Source of the DNA: Pseudoalteromonas shioyasakiensis
GTDB lineage: Bacteria; Pseudomonadota; Gammaproteobacteria; Enterobacterales; Alteromonadaceae
Assembly (NCBI GenBank): GCA_013391845.1
Contig: CP058414.1
Location: 2,094,501 to 2,158,500 of the forward strand
Length of the DNA: 64,000 nucleotides
Direction: 5' to 3'
Of this stretch, positions 39,022 to 48,215 are shown one piece after another. Position 1 is the stretch's first letter. Each line of letters opens with the position of its first letter. Position numbers and translations under genes: made by a program. Under the pieces are notes generated by a model. It saw only the letters and a program-made list of their open reading frames with translations. It was not told the DNA's origin and made no database searches.

Positions 39022-39915
39022 TTAGTCTCGATAAATCTTAGTTAGGTCTTGATAGTGGTCGATACGACGATCACGAAGGTAAGGCCAAATTCGACGTATG
39101 TTTTCACTACGTGCTTGGTCTAATTCAACAACTAACAATTGCTCATCGCTGTTGTTAGCCTCGGCTAGAATCTCACCCTGTGGGCCCGCGATAAAAGAGT
39201 TACCCCAAAACTGAATACCTTCGCTTTGGCCGCTTGGATCACTTTCGTGGCCAACACGGTTACAGCTGATCACAGGCACGCCATTGGCAACGGCATGAGC
39301 GCGTTGTGAAATAACCCACGCGTCTTTTTGACGTGTTTGTTCGTCTTTCTCATCGCGAGGGTCCCAGCCAATCGCAGTTGGGTAAATTAAAATCTCAGCC
39401 CCCGACATTGCCATTAATCGTGCGGCTTCAGGAAACCATTGATCCCAGCACACTAATACGCCTAATTTACCAACAGACGTTTGAATAGGCTGAAAACCTA
39501 AATCACCGGGTGTGAAGTAAAATTTCTCGTAAAAGCCAGGATCATCAGGAATATGCATTTTGCGGTATTTACCGGCAATGCTGCCGTCAGTTTCAAGCAC
39601 CACAGCGGTATTGTGGTAAAGACCTGTCGCACGTTTTTCGAATAATGATGACACAATCACCACATTCAACTCTTTGGCAAGTGCGCCTAAGGTATCTGTA
39701 CTTGGGCCCGGAATTGTTTCTGCTAAATCAAAAACGTCTACATCTTCGGTTTGGCAAAAATATAAACTACGGTGTAGCTCTTGAAGAACAATAAGCTTAG
39801 CGCCTTGGCTTGCTGCATCGCGTATACCTGCAATCGATTTTGCCATATTGTCTTGAGCATTATCGGTGTTTGATTGCTGAACAAGAGCAACCTTTAAATG
39901 CGTTGGTTTAGTCAT
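39022..39915 (-). CDS. aguB: AguB, N-carbamoylputrescine amidase
   Basis: A nitrilase-superfamily amidase that turns N-carbamoylputrescine into putrescine, CO2 and ammonia. The catalytic triad regions are KLIVLQELHRSLYF (Glu), YRKMHIPDDPGFYEKFYF (Lys) and KLGVLVCWDQWFPEAARL (Cys). The length of 297 is typical. It overlaps aguA by 8 bases, so the two enzymes form one operon converting agmatine to putrescine. Confidence 0.94.
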   Translation of the reverse strand: MTKPTHLKVALVQQSNTDNAQDNMAKSIAGIRDAASQGAKLIVLQELHRSLYFCQTEDVDVFDLAETIPGPSTDTLGALAKELNVVIVSSLFEKRATGLYHNTAVVLETDGSIAGKYRKMHIPDDPGFYEKFYFTPGDLGFQPIQTSVGKLGVLVCWDQWFPEAARLMAMSGAEILIYPTAIGWDPRDEKDEQTRQKDAWVISQRAHAVANGVPVISCNRVGHESDPSGQSEGIQFWGNSFIAGPQGEILAEANNSDEQLLVVELDQARSENIRRIWPYLRDRRIDHYQDLTKIYRD

Positions 39916-40966
39916 TGTTTGTTCCTGCTAAAAAGCCGCGCGGTAATTGCATTGTAATACAGTGTAAGCTGCCAAATTGGTGAATAATTGGCAGGCAATT
40001 AATACCAACAACAGTGTGGTCTGGGTATGCTTTGGCAACCTGACCAAGTGCAAGTTGGTCGTTTTCGTCACCATAAATTGGCACTAAAACGGTTTTATTG
40101 ATGATTAAATAATTAGCGTATGTGGCTGGTAGTCGCTCACCGTCTTCATTGAATACCGCTTTTGGCCAAGGTAAGGCAATAAGCTCATAGCTTTCACCGT
40201 TAGCGGTTTTAAATGATTGCAGTTGCTTTTCCATGGCATCAAGGGCAGCAAAATGTTCATCATTTTTATCATCACACTGCACATAAACTAGGGTGTTGTT
40301 TGGTGCAAAACGTACCAGCGTATCAATATGGCTATCGGTATCATCACCAGCAAGATAACCGTGATCAACCCAAAGGAAAGAAGTAGCCCCTAGTTGGTCA
40401 ACAAGCGTTTGTTCTATATCCGCTTTTGTAAGTTCTGGGTTACGATTTGGGTTTAATAAGCATTCGCTGGTTGTGAGTATCACGCCGTGTTCATTAATTT
40501 CAACGCCGCCACCTTCAAGAACCAGCTCACTTTGCTGATAAGCATTTTTAGGATTAGCGACTTGCTTTACAAGCACTTGATTAATTTGGTTATCGAGATC
40601 ACTTGCAAATTTATTGCCCCAGCCATTAAAAATAAAATCCATCACTTTTAATTGGGTTGCGTCATCAATATTCGCGCAGGTCAATGGGCCATGGTCACGT
40701 GCCCAGGTATCGTTACACGGTGTCACCACAAAGTGAATGCGACTTGCATCGACATCAGCTTTTGCAAGTAAAGCTGCAATATGTGTTTTTAGGGCATTAT
40801 CATGGGCCACGATAACAACATCTTGTTGTTGGCTAATTGCTTGGCAAAGCGCTACATACACAGGCTCAACAGCGGTTAAATTTGCTGCCCAATCAGTGTC
40901 TAGATGAGGCCAAGTGAGCATAACGGCATCTTGCTCAGCCCATTCAGGTAAAAGTCTAAATTTCAT
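39908..40966 (-). CDS. aguA: AguA, agmatine deiminase
   Basis: Agmatine deiminase hydrolyses agmatine to N-carbamoylputrescine. The family signatures are MLTWPHLDTDWA, TPCNDTWARDHGPLT, VLEGGGVEINEHGVIL, and the catalytic Cys near the end (FGSLHCITMQLPRG). The ATG at 40966 gives 352 residues and the expected MKFRLLPEW start; a TTG five codons upstream is less likely. Paired with aguB by overlap. Confidence 0.94.
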   Translation of the reverse strand: MKFRLLPEWAEQDAVMLTWPHLDTDWAANLTAVEPVYVALCQAISQQQDVVIVAHDNALKTHIAALLAKADVDASRIHFVVTPCNDTWARDHGPLTCANIDDATQLKVMDFIFNGWGNKFASDLDNQINQVLVKQVANPKNAYQQSELVLEGGGVEINEHGVILTTSECLLNPNRNPELTKADIEQTLVDQLGATSFLWVDHGYLAGDDTDSHIDTLVRFAPNNTLVYVQCDDKNDEHFAALDAMEKQLQSFKTANGESYELIALPWPKAVFNEDGERLPATYANYLIINKTVLVPIYGDENDQLALGQVAKAYPDHTVVGINCLPIIHQFGSLHCITMQLPRGFLAGTNND

Positions 40967-41050
40967 GAAGGTAATAAACAAACTAAGGTGGGGCTAGTTT
41001 AGCATTTTAGCCATAGATGTCAGCTTTTTGTGCGCGATAAAGCGCGATTT

Positions 41051-41644
41051 TTAACTATCTTGCGGATTGTTTTCTTGTTGACGTTTTTTTAGTTGGCGTG
41101 TTTGTGCGTGTAAGGCCGCTCGAACGACTAAATCTTGGTCAGCATCACGAATAGCAGTAAACAATAACGTGTATTGATATTTATCATCATCGCATTTTTC
41201 AATCGCCACTAATTCGGTGTAGCAATAAATAGCTGACGCCTCATGTTGTAAAAACAACTTAGTGCGAAATGTTTGACCTAATTCATAGACCTCAGATGAG
41301 GTAAGCTTTACACCACCACCGCCGTAACTGTCGCAATAGTTTGCGTTATCGTCTGGTTGCTCAGAGGCTAAGATATGACTCATGATTAAATCGATTTTAC
41401 GAGACTGCGCCTGTAAAAACGCTGCTAATTCTTGTGCAACATCACCTAGATTACGTAGTGGTCGTAAGCTCGTTTGCTCAAGCTCATTTACTTCGTTGGC
41501 AAGTTTGAATAAAGCAGGAATATCGGCCTCGAGCTCAGCATTGGTTGTTGGCACAGCACTTGGTTCAACCGGGTACAAATTGACACGGTTGCTCTCGTTA
41601 ATTTGAAAAAATTGTTCAAATTCGGCTAATTTTTGATTATTCAT
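41051..41644 (-). CDS. PilZ-like protein
   Basis: A 197-residue cytoplasmic protein. The middle (about residues 110-175) has GGGGVKLTSSEVYELGQTF and YCYTELVAIEKCDDDKYQYT, a pattern resembling PilZ domains of the atypical helical type seen in marine gammaproteobacteria. The usual RxxxR c-di-GMP motif is not clear, so nucleotide binding is uncertain. The ATG at 41644 has GGAG six bases upstream. It stands alone between aguA and the RND pump. Confidence 0.6.
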   Translation of the reverse strand: MNNQKLAEFEQFFQINESNRVNLYPVEPSAVPTTNAELEADIPALFKLANEVNELEQTSLRPLRNLGDVAQELAAFLQAQSRKIDLIMSHILASEQPDDNANYCDSYGGGGVKLTSSEVYELGQTFRTKLFLQHEASAIYCYTELVAIEKCDDDKYQYTLLFTAIRDADQDLVVRAALHAQTRQLKKRQQENNPQDS

Positions 41645-41717
41645 GCTGCACTCCACACATCTTTCCTTAATACTAGCGTTCGAAGCTGCAAATTGCTAGT
41701 AATCAAATAAGCAAAAA

Positions 41718-41742
41718 AAGGGCAAACTCATTGTTTGCCCTT
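41718..41742 (-). terminator. Intrinsic terminator of the RND pump operon
   Basis: AAGGGCAAAC, 5-base loop, GTTTGCCCTT; on the minus strand a run of seven T residues follows. Confidence 0.9.
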
Positions 41743-41748
41743 CATTTT

Positions 41749-44700
41749 TTACAGATTACCCTCTTGGGTTTTGACATGTTCTTGTTGGTGATGGTGTGCT
41801 ATTTCATCAGCAAGCTCTTGTCTTGAGCGTTTTTCAGTTAACTTACGTGCCGTTAACCAATAAAAGAACAGAGGTACAAAGAATACAGCTAAGAATGTGG
41901 CTGCCATCATACCGCCCATAACACCTGTACCAACACTATGACGGGCACCAGCGCCTGCACCAGAGCTAAGTACTAAAGGTACAACGCCTAAAATGAAAGC
42001 AAGTGAAGTCATGATGATTGGTCTAAAACGTAAACGTGCAGCCTCAAGTGCAGCAGTACTAGCGCTCCAGCCTTGTTGATGTTTCATTAAGGCGTATTCA
42101 ACGATAAGAATCGCGTTTTTACTGGCAAGACCGAGTAGGGTGACAAGGCCAATTTGGAAATACACATCGTTTGTCATGCCAACCACCCAAACGGCTATTA
42201 GTGCACCAAAGGTACCAAATGGCAGGGCAAGCATTACAGACAGTGGTAATGACCAACGCTCGTAAAGGGCTGCTAAAATCAAAAACACCATGATCACTGC
42301 AAGTCCTAAGGCAATCCCTGTGGTACCCGAACTGCGTTTTTCTTGGAATGCAGAGCCCGTCCATTCGTAGGTCATATTTGGCGGTAAGACAGCTTCTGCA
42401 ATACGTTCAACTTCAGCGATAGCTTGACCGGAACTGAAACCAGGTGCTGCATTACCCATTAGTTTAACTGCTGGTAAGTTGTTATAACGATTTAAGTTTT
42501 CAGGGCCACGGCTATACTCGATAGTGGTAAAGGCTGAAAGCGGCACCATAGTACCTTGGTTGTTTTTAACATAGATACGGCCAATGTCATCAGGTTTCAT
42601 TCTAAATTCAGCATCTGCAGACATTAGGACTTGCCATGCGCGGCCAAATTTATTGAAGTCGTTGACGTAATAAGTACCTAAGTTACCTGCAAGGGCGGTG
42701 AACGCATCATCAATTTCTACACCCATGGCACGCGCTTGTTCTCGGTCAACATCAACACGAAGTTGCGGTGCATCAGGGCGCCAAAGAGTTTGCAGGCCGC
42801 TGATGATTGGGCTCTTTTGCGCTTCTGCTGTCATTAACTGCATCGCTTGTTGAAGTTTGTCTGGGTCACTATCACCTTTGTTTTGAATGTAAAATTCAAA
42901 ACCACCAGTGTTACCTAAACCAAAGATAGCAGGTGGATTAAAGGCAAGTACGAGTGCTTCTTTAATACCCGCCGTTTTCATGAATAGCTCTTGCACAAGT
43001 GCTTTGGTATCAACTTCGCGTTCATCCCAATGCTTTTGTGTCACGAATAAAGTCGCAGCACTATTTTTGTAACCACCACCGATAAAATCAAAGCCTGTAA
43101 ACGCAACGACGTTTTCGTTAGCTGGGTTTGATTGTACTGCTTTTACAACTTGTTGCGTTACTTCCTCGGTACGCTCAAGTGATGAACCGTCAGGTAAAAA
43201 GATTGCAGAGATGTAATAACCTTGGTCTTCATCGGGTACAAGCGAGCCTGGGGTGTTTTGCCAAAGGCCAATCGTTGCAGCAATCATACCCGTCATTAAG
43301 ATTACACCTAAAAGACCGCGGCGCACCATAAAACCAACAGCCCCCACATAACGGCCAGTTATCTTGGTAAACATAGCGTTAAACCATAAGAAGAAGCGGG
43401 CTGTTTGCTTGTGTTCTTGTTTTAAAATAAGTACACAAAGAGCAGGCGTCATCGTTAGGGCGACCACGCCCGATAAACTCACAGCAATCGAAATAGTAAT
43501 AGCGAACTGACGGAATAACTCACCTGTTAAGCCACCTAAAAACGCAATTGGCACAAACACAGAACACAGAACCAGAACGATAGCTACAACAGGGCCACTT
43601 ACTTCACTCATAGCTTTGACAGCTGCGTCTCTGGCACCGAGTCCTTCTTCATGCATAATACGTTCAACGTTTTCAAGTACCACGATGGCATCATCAACAA
43701 CAATACCAATCGACAACACCATGCCGAATAAGGTGAGTGAGTTAATTGAATATCCCAGCATATACATGCCGGCAAACGTGCCAAGTAGCGATACTGGCAC
43801 TGCAAGGGTAGGTATTAGGGTAGCGCGCCAGTTTTGTAAGAATAAATACACCACTAAGAATACCAATACCATGGCTTCAAGTAGTGTTTTTACTACTTCA
43901 CGAATTGATACTTCAACAAAACGGGTTGTGTCGTACGAAGTTAAATGTGCAAGTCCAGTAGGGAATTGGCTTTTCATTTCTTCGATAACACTATTTACTT
44001 CTTCAGCTACATCAAGAGCATTGGCACCCGGTTGCAAGAAGATACCTAATAGTACTGCTTCTTTACCGTTAATTGTCCCTTTGAAGTTATAATCTTTCGA
44101 ACCTAGCTCAACGCGTGCTACGTCTTTTAAGCGTAAGCTACTGCCATCGGTATTTGAACGAATAATGATATTTTCAAACTGTTCAGGCTCAGACAAACGA
44201 CCTTGTGCAGTCACACTGTAAACGAGCTCTTGTGGAGATTGAGTAGTTGGTGTCGCACCAATTTTACCTGCAGCATATTGCGAGTTTTGTACTCGGATTG
44301 CCCCTGCTATTTCTTCAACAGTAACCCCTAGCTGGCTCATTACATCAGGGCGTAGCCAAATACGCATCGCGTAATCTTTAGCACCAAAAATTTGCACACT
44401 GGTGGTGCCCGGAATACGTTTAACACGGTCAAGCACGTTCATGGTGACATAGTTTGAAGTCCATAAACTCGAGCGTGTACCGTCAGGAGAGTAAAAGGCA
44501 TGCACTTGTAAAAAGCTAGAAGAGCCTTTTTGGACAACCACACCTTGGCGACGAGTTTCTTCAGGTAAACGCGCTTCAACCTGCTTTACACGGTTATTCA
44601 CGTTTACAGCTGCTTGGTCCACATCAGTACCAATTTCGAAGGTTACTTCGATGGTGGTCGAGCCTGCACTGGTTGAAGTCGATGACATGTACATCATACC

Positions 44701-44922
44701 TTCAACACCAGTAATGGCATTTTCTATCGGTGTGGCAACCGTTTGCTCAAGTACACTGGCGGATGCACCCGGATAGGCTGCGGTCACTTGTACAACCGGA
44801 GGCGCAATTTCAGGATATTGCGCTACAGGTAAACTGCGCATCGCAGCAAGGCCCGCAAGCACAATAACAATAGATATAACAAACGCAAAAATGGGTCTGT
44901 CTATAAAGTAACGAGAAAACAT
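41749..44922 (-). CDS. RND efflux pump inner-membrane transporter (HAE1, AcrB-like)
   Basis: A 1057-residue proton-driven drug exporter. FIDRPIFAFVISIVIVLAGL opens the protein, and AYPGASASVLEQTVATPIE is typical of the hydrophobe/amphiphile family. The fourth helix holds GIVVDDAIVVLENVER with the two Asp residues of the proton relay. Two six-helix halves and the large periplasmic loops are intact. The membrane fusion gene is 14 bases upstream. No outer-membrane channel gene is here, so a TolC from elsewhere is probably used. No local TetR-type regulator is seen. Substrates cannot be told. Confidence 0.94.
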   Translation of the reverse strand: MFSRYFIDRPIFAFVISIVIVLAGLAAMRSLPVAQYPEIAPPVVQVTAAYPGASASVLEQTVATPIENAITGVEGMMYMSSTSTSAGSTTIEVTFEIGTDVDQAAVNVNNRVKQVEARLPEETRRQGVVVQKGSSSFLQVHAFYSPDGTRSSLWTSNYVTMNVLDRVKRIPGTTSVQIFGAKDYAMRIWLRPDVMSQLGVTVEEIAGAIRVQNSQYAAGKIGATPTTQSPQELVYSVTAQGRLSEPEQFENIIIRSNTDGSSLRLKDVARVELGSKDYNFKGTINGKEAVLLGIFLQPGANALDVAEEVNSVIEEMKSQFPTGLAHLTSYDTTRFVEVSIREVVKTLLEAMVLVFLVVYLFLQNWRATLIPTLAVPVSLLGTFAGMYMLGYSINSLTLFGMVLSIGIVVDDAIVVLENVERIMHEEGLGARDAAVKAMSEVSGPVVAIVLVLCSVFVPIAFLGGLTGELFRQFAITISIAVSLSGVVALTMTPALCVLILKQEHKQTARFFLWFNAMFTKITGRYVGAVGFMVRRGLLGVILMTGMIAATIGLWQNTPGSLVPDEDQGYYISAIFLPDGSSLERTEEVTQQVVKAVQSNPANENVVAFTGFDFIGGGYKNSAATLFVTQKHWDEREVDTKALVQELFMKTAGIKEALVLAFNPPAIFGLGNTGGFEFYIQNKGDSDPDKLQQAMQLMTAEAQKSPIISGLQTLWRPDAPQLRVDVDREQARAMGVEIDDAFTALAGNLGTYYVNDFNKFGRAWQVLMSADAEFRMKPDDIGRIYVKNNQGTMVPLSAFTTIEYSRGPENLNRYNNLPAVKLMGNAAPGFSSGQAIAEVERIAEAVLPPNMTYEWTGSAFQEKRSSGTTGIALGLAVIMVFLILAALYERWSLPLSVMLALPFGTFGALIAVWVVGMTNDVYFQIGLVTLLGLASKNAILIVEYALMKHQQGWSASTAALEAARLRFRPIIMTSLAFILGVVPLVLSSGAGAGARHSVGTGVMGGMMAATFLAVFFVPLFFYWLTARKLTEKRSRQELADEIAHHHQQEHVKTQEGNL

Positions 44923-44936
44923 AAGACTCCCTGTGC

Positions 44937-46142
44937 TTATTCTGCGTGGCTTGAGTTAGCGGCTGGCTTGCCAACATTTACTGGCATACCCGGGAAGAAA
45001 ATACGCGCCATGCCATCAACAATAACTTGGTCGCCTTCTTTTAACCCACTGCGAATTAACCAAAAGTTTTGGTATTGCTCGTTTTCTGGTTTTTTGATCC
45101 ATTCACCCACAGTGACAGGGGCAGGTAACGCGACATCCATACCTTGCTCGTTTTTACTTACAACATAAACGAACTTACCCGTGCCGTTATCGAGCACTGC
45201 ACGTTGCGGAACGATGAAAGCGTTTTTACGTACTGCACCACTTAACTCAACGCGAACGAATTGGCCCGGGCGAAGTTGAAAATCAGGGTTAGGAATAATT
45301 GCCTGAAACTCACTGGTACCTGTGTTTGGATTAATACGCACATCAGAGAAGTTAACTTCACCGGTTTGTCCGTATAAAGAGCCGTCTTGGAGTTTAATTT
45401 GTGTTTTCCAATGGCCTTGCTCAGGTAACGTCAGTGAGCCATTTTTAACATCTTGACGCATTTGCAGTTGTTCACGCTCAGATAAGCCAAAACGAATACG
45501 AATAGGGTCAAATTGAGTCATTTGAGTCAGTAGTAAATCTGGGCCAGAAACATAAGTTCCTTCCGAGACAAACTCACGTCCCATTACACCTGCGACAGGG
45601 GCTTTCACTTGCGCATATTCAAGATTAAGTTGGGCTTCTTTTAACGCAACCTTTGCAGCGGCTAAATCAGTTTTTGCAATATCATTAGCTGAACTAGCGT
45701 TATCGTAATCGCGTTGTGAAACAGATTTTTCGGCACGTAGTTTAGCTAATCGTTTAACGTCACGATCAGCTTGAACAAGCGCTGCTTTTGCACCATCAAG
45801 TGCAGCTTGCGCACGATCAACCGCAAGTTGGTAAGGTTCAAGATCAATAGTAAACAGAGATTGGCCTTGTTCGACACGCTGACCTTCTTCAAAGTTACGT
45901 GATTCAAGGATTCCGGTAACACGGGCTCGAACTTCAACTTCTTTTGAACCAGACAGCGTTGCTGGCAGCTCAATAGTAAAAGGTGCATCGTGTGTTTCCA
46001 TAGTCATAGTAGCGACAGCTGCTGGGTGCATTTGACCCTGTTGCTGCTCTGGCGCTTCAGAACAACCTTGCAGTAGCAAGGGTGCAGACACAAGTAACAA
46101 CGCAGATAATGATAATTTGGCAGGTGCGAAAGGCAGACGCAT
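44937..46142 (-). CDS. RND efflux periplasmic adaptor (membrane fusion protein)
   Basis: A 401-residue lipoprotein adaptor of the AcrA/MexA type. The signal ends LLQGCSEAP with lipobox LQGC. VRARVTGILESRNFEEGQ and VKAPVAGVMGREFVSEGTYV are the two lipoyl half motifs, and between them are about 65 residues of helical hairpin (KAALVQADRDVKRLAKLRAE). The beta-barrel domain follows. The ATG at 46142 has GGAG at 5 bases; a start 6 codons earlier lacks such support. It heads the operon with the transporter. Confidence 0.93.
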   Translation of the reverse strand: MRLPFAPAKLSLSALLLVSAPLLLQGCSEAPEQQQGQMHPAAVATMTMETHDAPFTIELPATLSGSKEVEVRARVTGILESRNFEEGQRVEQGQSLFTIDLEPYQLAVDRAQAALDGAKAALVQADRDVKRLAKLRAEKSVSQRDYDNASSANDIAKTDLAAAKVALKEAQLNLEYAQVKAPVAGVMGREFVSEGTYVSGPDLLLTQMTQFDPIRIRFGLSEREQLQMRQDVKNGSLTLPEQGHWKTQIKLQDGSLYGQTGEVNFSDVRINPNTGTSEFQAIIPNPDFQLRPGQFVRVELSGAVRKNAFIVPQRAVLDNGTGKFVYVVSKNEQGMDVALPAPVTVGEWIKKPENEQYQNFWLIRSGLKEGDQVIVDGMARIFFPGMPVNVGKPAANSSHAE

Positions 46143-46160
46143 GTTTACTCCACAGTCCAA

Positions 46161-46579
46161 TTGTTAAGTAGGTATGCATAGAAATAGTCAAACAAACACG
46201 AAAGACGAAATTATGCATATTCATTTGTCGTTTAGTTTATACCCAAAAGAGAAAAAGGTACACCCTGTAGTTTACTTTTTATTTAAAACCAAAAGATGAC
46301 TTAATTTAGCCCGTCACTAAGTCGCTTAATGTATTCAAACTAAAAACCGATTTAGGAGGTGGAAGTTAATAAAAAATATAGCCAAATAGTGAGTCGAGGT
46401 GGATGAAGTAGCATGATTTTTGAAGCAGTAGAGCAAGCTTATGACGCTTAAAACAGAAGATTTTAATGAGTTTATAAAATCTTTGTTTACCAAGGGTACA
46501 AAAAATTAACAAATGGCTTGTAATTAAAATGAAATCTCGTACCCTAAAGCAATAAAAATATAATAAAGGTGAGTTAAGG
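46161..46579. other. Intergenic region between RND pump and FecI-type sigma gene
   Basis: About 420 bases carrying the divergent promoters of the efflux operon and the fecI-like operon. No clear gene or strong operator palindrome could be picked out; a 12-codon ORF near 46413 is not credible. Confidence 0.45.
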
Positions 46580-47140
46580 ATGACAGATCAAACTGGGGTT
46601 ATCACCGCTTTTACTGAGATATCGAGCAAACTTAGGCGCTTTGTATCACGTATTGTCAGCCCTGATGATGTAGAAGATATTGTGCAAGAGACGTTTATAA
46701 AAAGTTATGAAGCTGATCTTAAACAAAATATCGAATATACTCACAGTTACATGCTGAAAACGGCTAAACATTTGGCACTAAATCACATTGCTAAATGGGA
46801 CAATAAATACAAAGAATCGTTAGATGAACAACAACAGGTTGAGCATCACATGCGTTCAATGGCACTTGAAGATGAAGTGACCTCAAAAGAACGTTTTTTG
46901 TTTTTTTGCCGAGTGACTAACGAATTAAGCCCCCAAATTAAAAAATGTTTTATCTTAAAAAAAGTCTATGGCTTAAGCCAAAAGGAAATTGCAGCTAAAA
47001 TGGAACTCAGCGAAAGTACTGTTGAAAAACATATAGCCAAAGGCTTATTACATGTTCACCGAGCAATGAAATCACACGACGTACAACCCCAGACATTTAA
47101 CCCAACCACTGAGTTCACTGCAAAAGAGGTGAACAAATGA
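46580..47140 (+). CDS. FecI-type ECF sigma factor
   Basis: A 186-residue extracytoplasmic-function sigma factor. Region 2 reads RFVSRIVSPDDVEDIVQETF, region 4 has LSPQIKKCFILKKVYGLSQK and MELSESTVEKHIAKGLLHV, the DNA-binding helix-turn-helix. The layout sigma, FecR-like anti-sigma and TonB receptor is the FecIRA scheme: the receptor senses a ligand outside, the anti-sigma frees the sigma factor. It starts the three-gene unit and overlaps the next gene by 4 bases. Confidence 0.9.
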   Translation: MTDQTGVITAFTEISSKLRRFVSRIVSPDDVEDIVQETFIKSYEADLKQNIEYTHSYMLKTAKHLALNHIAKWDNKYKESLDEQQQVEHHMRSMALEDEVTSKERFLFFCRVTNELSPQIKKCFILKKVYGLSQKEIAAKMELSESTVEKHIAKGLLHVHRAMKSHDVQPQTFNPTTEFTAKEVNK

Positions 47141-48207
47141 GTAATGTCCATCCATTTTCATCAAAAGAAATGATTCAAGAGCAGGCGAGTCAATGGATAA
47201 GTGCAATTGATCGCGGTTTATCTAAAGACGAAGTGAGACAATTGCACATGTGGGCTCATCAAAGCACAGCTCATCAAGAAGCATTGTTTGAACTTGCGAC
47301 TTTATGGGATGAAATGAGCGTGCTCAATGAGTTAAGTAGTATGTTCCCTTATAAAGCACCGCAAAAACAACCTGCAGTGTTTGGTATGGCAACTGCTGCG
47401 AGCTTTTTAGTAGTGATGCTGCTTGGTTGTATTATGCTTATATATTCAAGCTACTGGCAAAGTGAAGAAAACGACTATGCTAAATTTACCAAAATTTATC
47501 GCACTAAAGTCGGCGAGCAAGCTGAATTTGTTCTGCCAGACAGCACTATTGTACAGCTCAATACCAATACTAAACTTGAAGTTGCTTACTCAGGCGATCG
47601 TCGTCAGTTGATTCTGAGCCGTGGTGAAGGGCGTTTTAATGTTGCTAAAGATCCTAGTCGTCCGTTTACCGTAATTGCTGGTGATAAATCTTTTACTGCA
47701 CTTGGCACAGTATTTAATGTTCAGCGAAACTCTGCCTCAGACTTAGAGTTAGTTGTGACTGAGGGCAAAGTGATGATTACTGATCCGAGTACTCAGGTTG
47801 ATGCCAGTGATTTTAATCGTTTAAAAGATGCTTCAGATAACAGCGCAGATATAAAAGCACTTAAAGCGAATGTGGTTGTATCAGGCGAGAAGGCACTAAT
47901 AAAACAAAGTAAAACAGCGCCAATTAAGCAATTATCTGTTGATGACGTCCAACGCGACTTGGCATGGCAACAAGAAATGTTAATTTTTAATGGTGAGTCT
48001 CTAGACGAAGCTCTGCAAGAGGTGAGTCGTTATACAGCCACGCGTTTTGAGCTAAATGACCCAGAACTTGCCTCTTTGAAAGTAGCTGGGGTGTTTAAAA
48101 CAGGCGACATTAAAGGTTTGCTTGACTCATTACAGGCCAACTTAGGTGTAGAACATCAACGTTTAGGTGAACATCGTGTTAGCTTAACGATCGCTGCAAA
48201 AGGTTAG
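47137..48207 (+). CDS. FecR-like anti-sigma/sigma regulator
   Basis: A 356-residue inner-membrane regulator. The N-terminal cytoplasmic part has QASQWISAIDRGLSKDEVRQ, the FecR N-terminal domain that binds sigma. One membrane helix (FGMATAASFLVVMLLGCIML, about residues 87-107) follows. The periplasmic FecR domain includes YRTKVGEQAEFVLPDSTIVQ and FTVIAGDKSFTALGTVFNV. The C-terminus (ESLDEALQEVSRYTATRFEL) resembles a secretin/STN-type domain and should meet the receptor's signalling domain. It starts within the sigma gene and is 8 bases before the receptor. Confidence 0.9.
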   Translation: MSNVHPFSSKEMIQEQASQWISAIDRGLSKDEVRQLHMWAHQSTAHQEALFELATLWDEMSVLNELSSMFPYKAPQKQPAVFGMATAASFLVVMLLGCIMLIYSSYWQSEENDYAKFTKIYRTKVGEQAEFVLPDSTIVQLNTNTKLEVAYSGDRRQLILSRGEGRFNVAKDPSRPFTVIAGDKSFTALGTVFNVQRNSASDLELVVTEGKVMITDPSTQVDASDFNRLKDASDNSADIKALKANVVVSGEKALIKQSKTAPIKQLSVDDVQRDLAWQQEMLIFNGESLDEALQEVSRYTATRFELNDPELASLKVAGVFKTGDIKGLLDSLQANLGVEHQRLGEHRVSLTIAAKG

Positions 48208-48215
48208 TTCTGCCT

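Noticed and set aside
43608..44092. Open frames on either strand inside the RND transporter gene
   Set aside because: The 1057-residue transporter frame has all family motifs; the others are shadows.
46413..46451. Possible 12-codon leader peptide before the fecI-like gene
   Set aside because: Too short, no ribosome site, and no attenuator structure after it.
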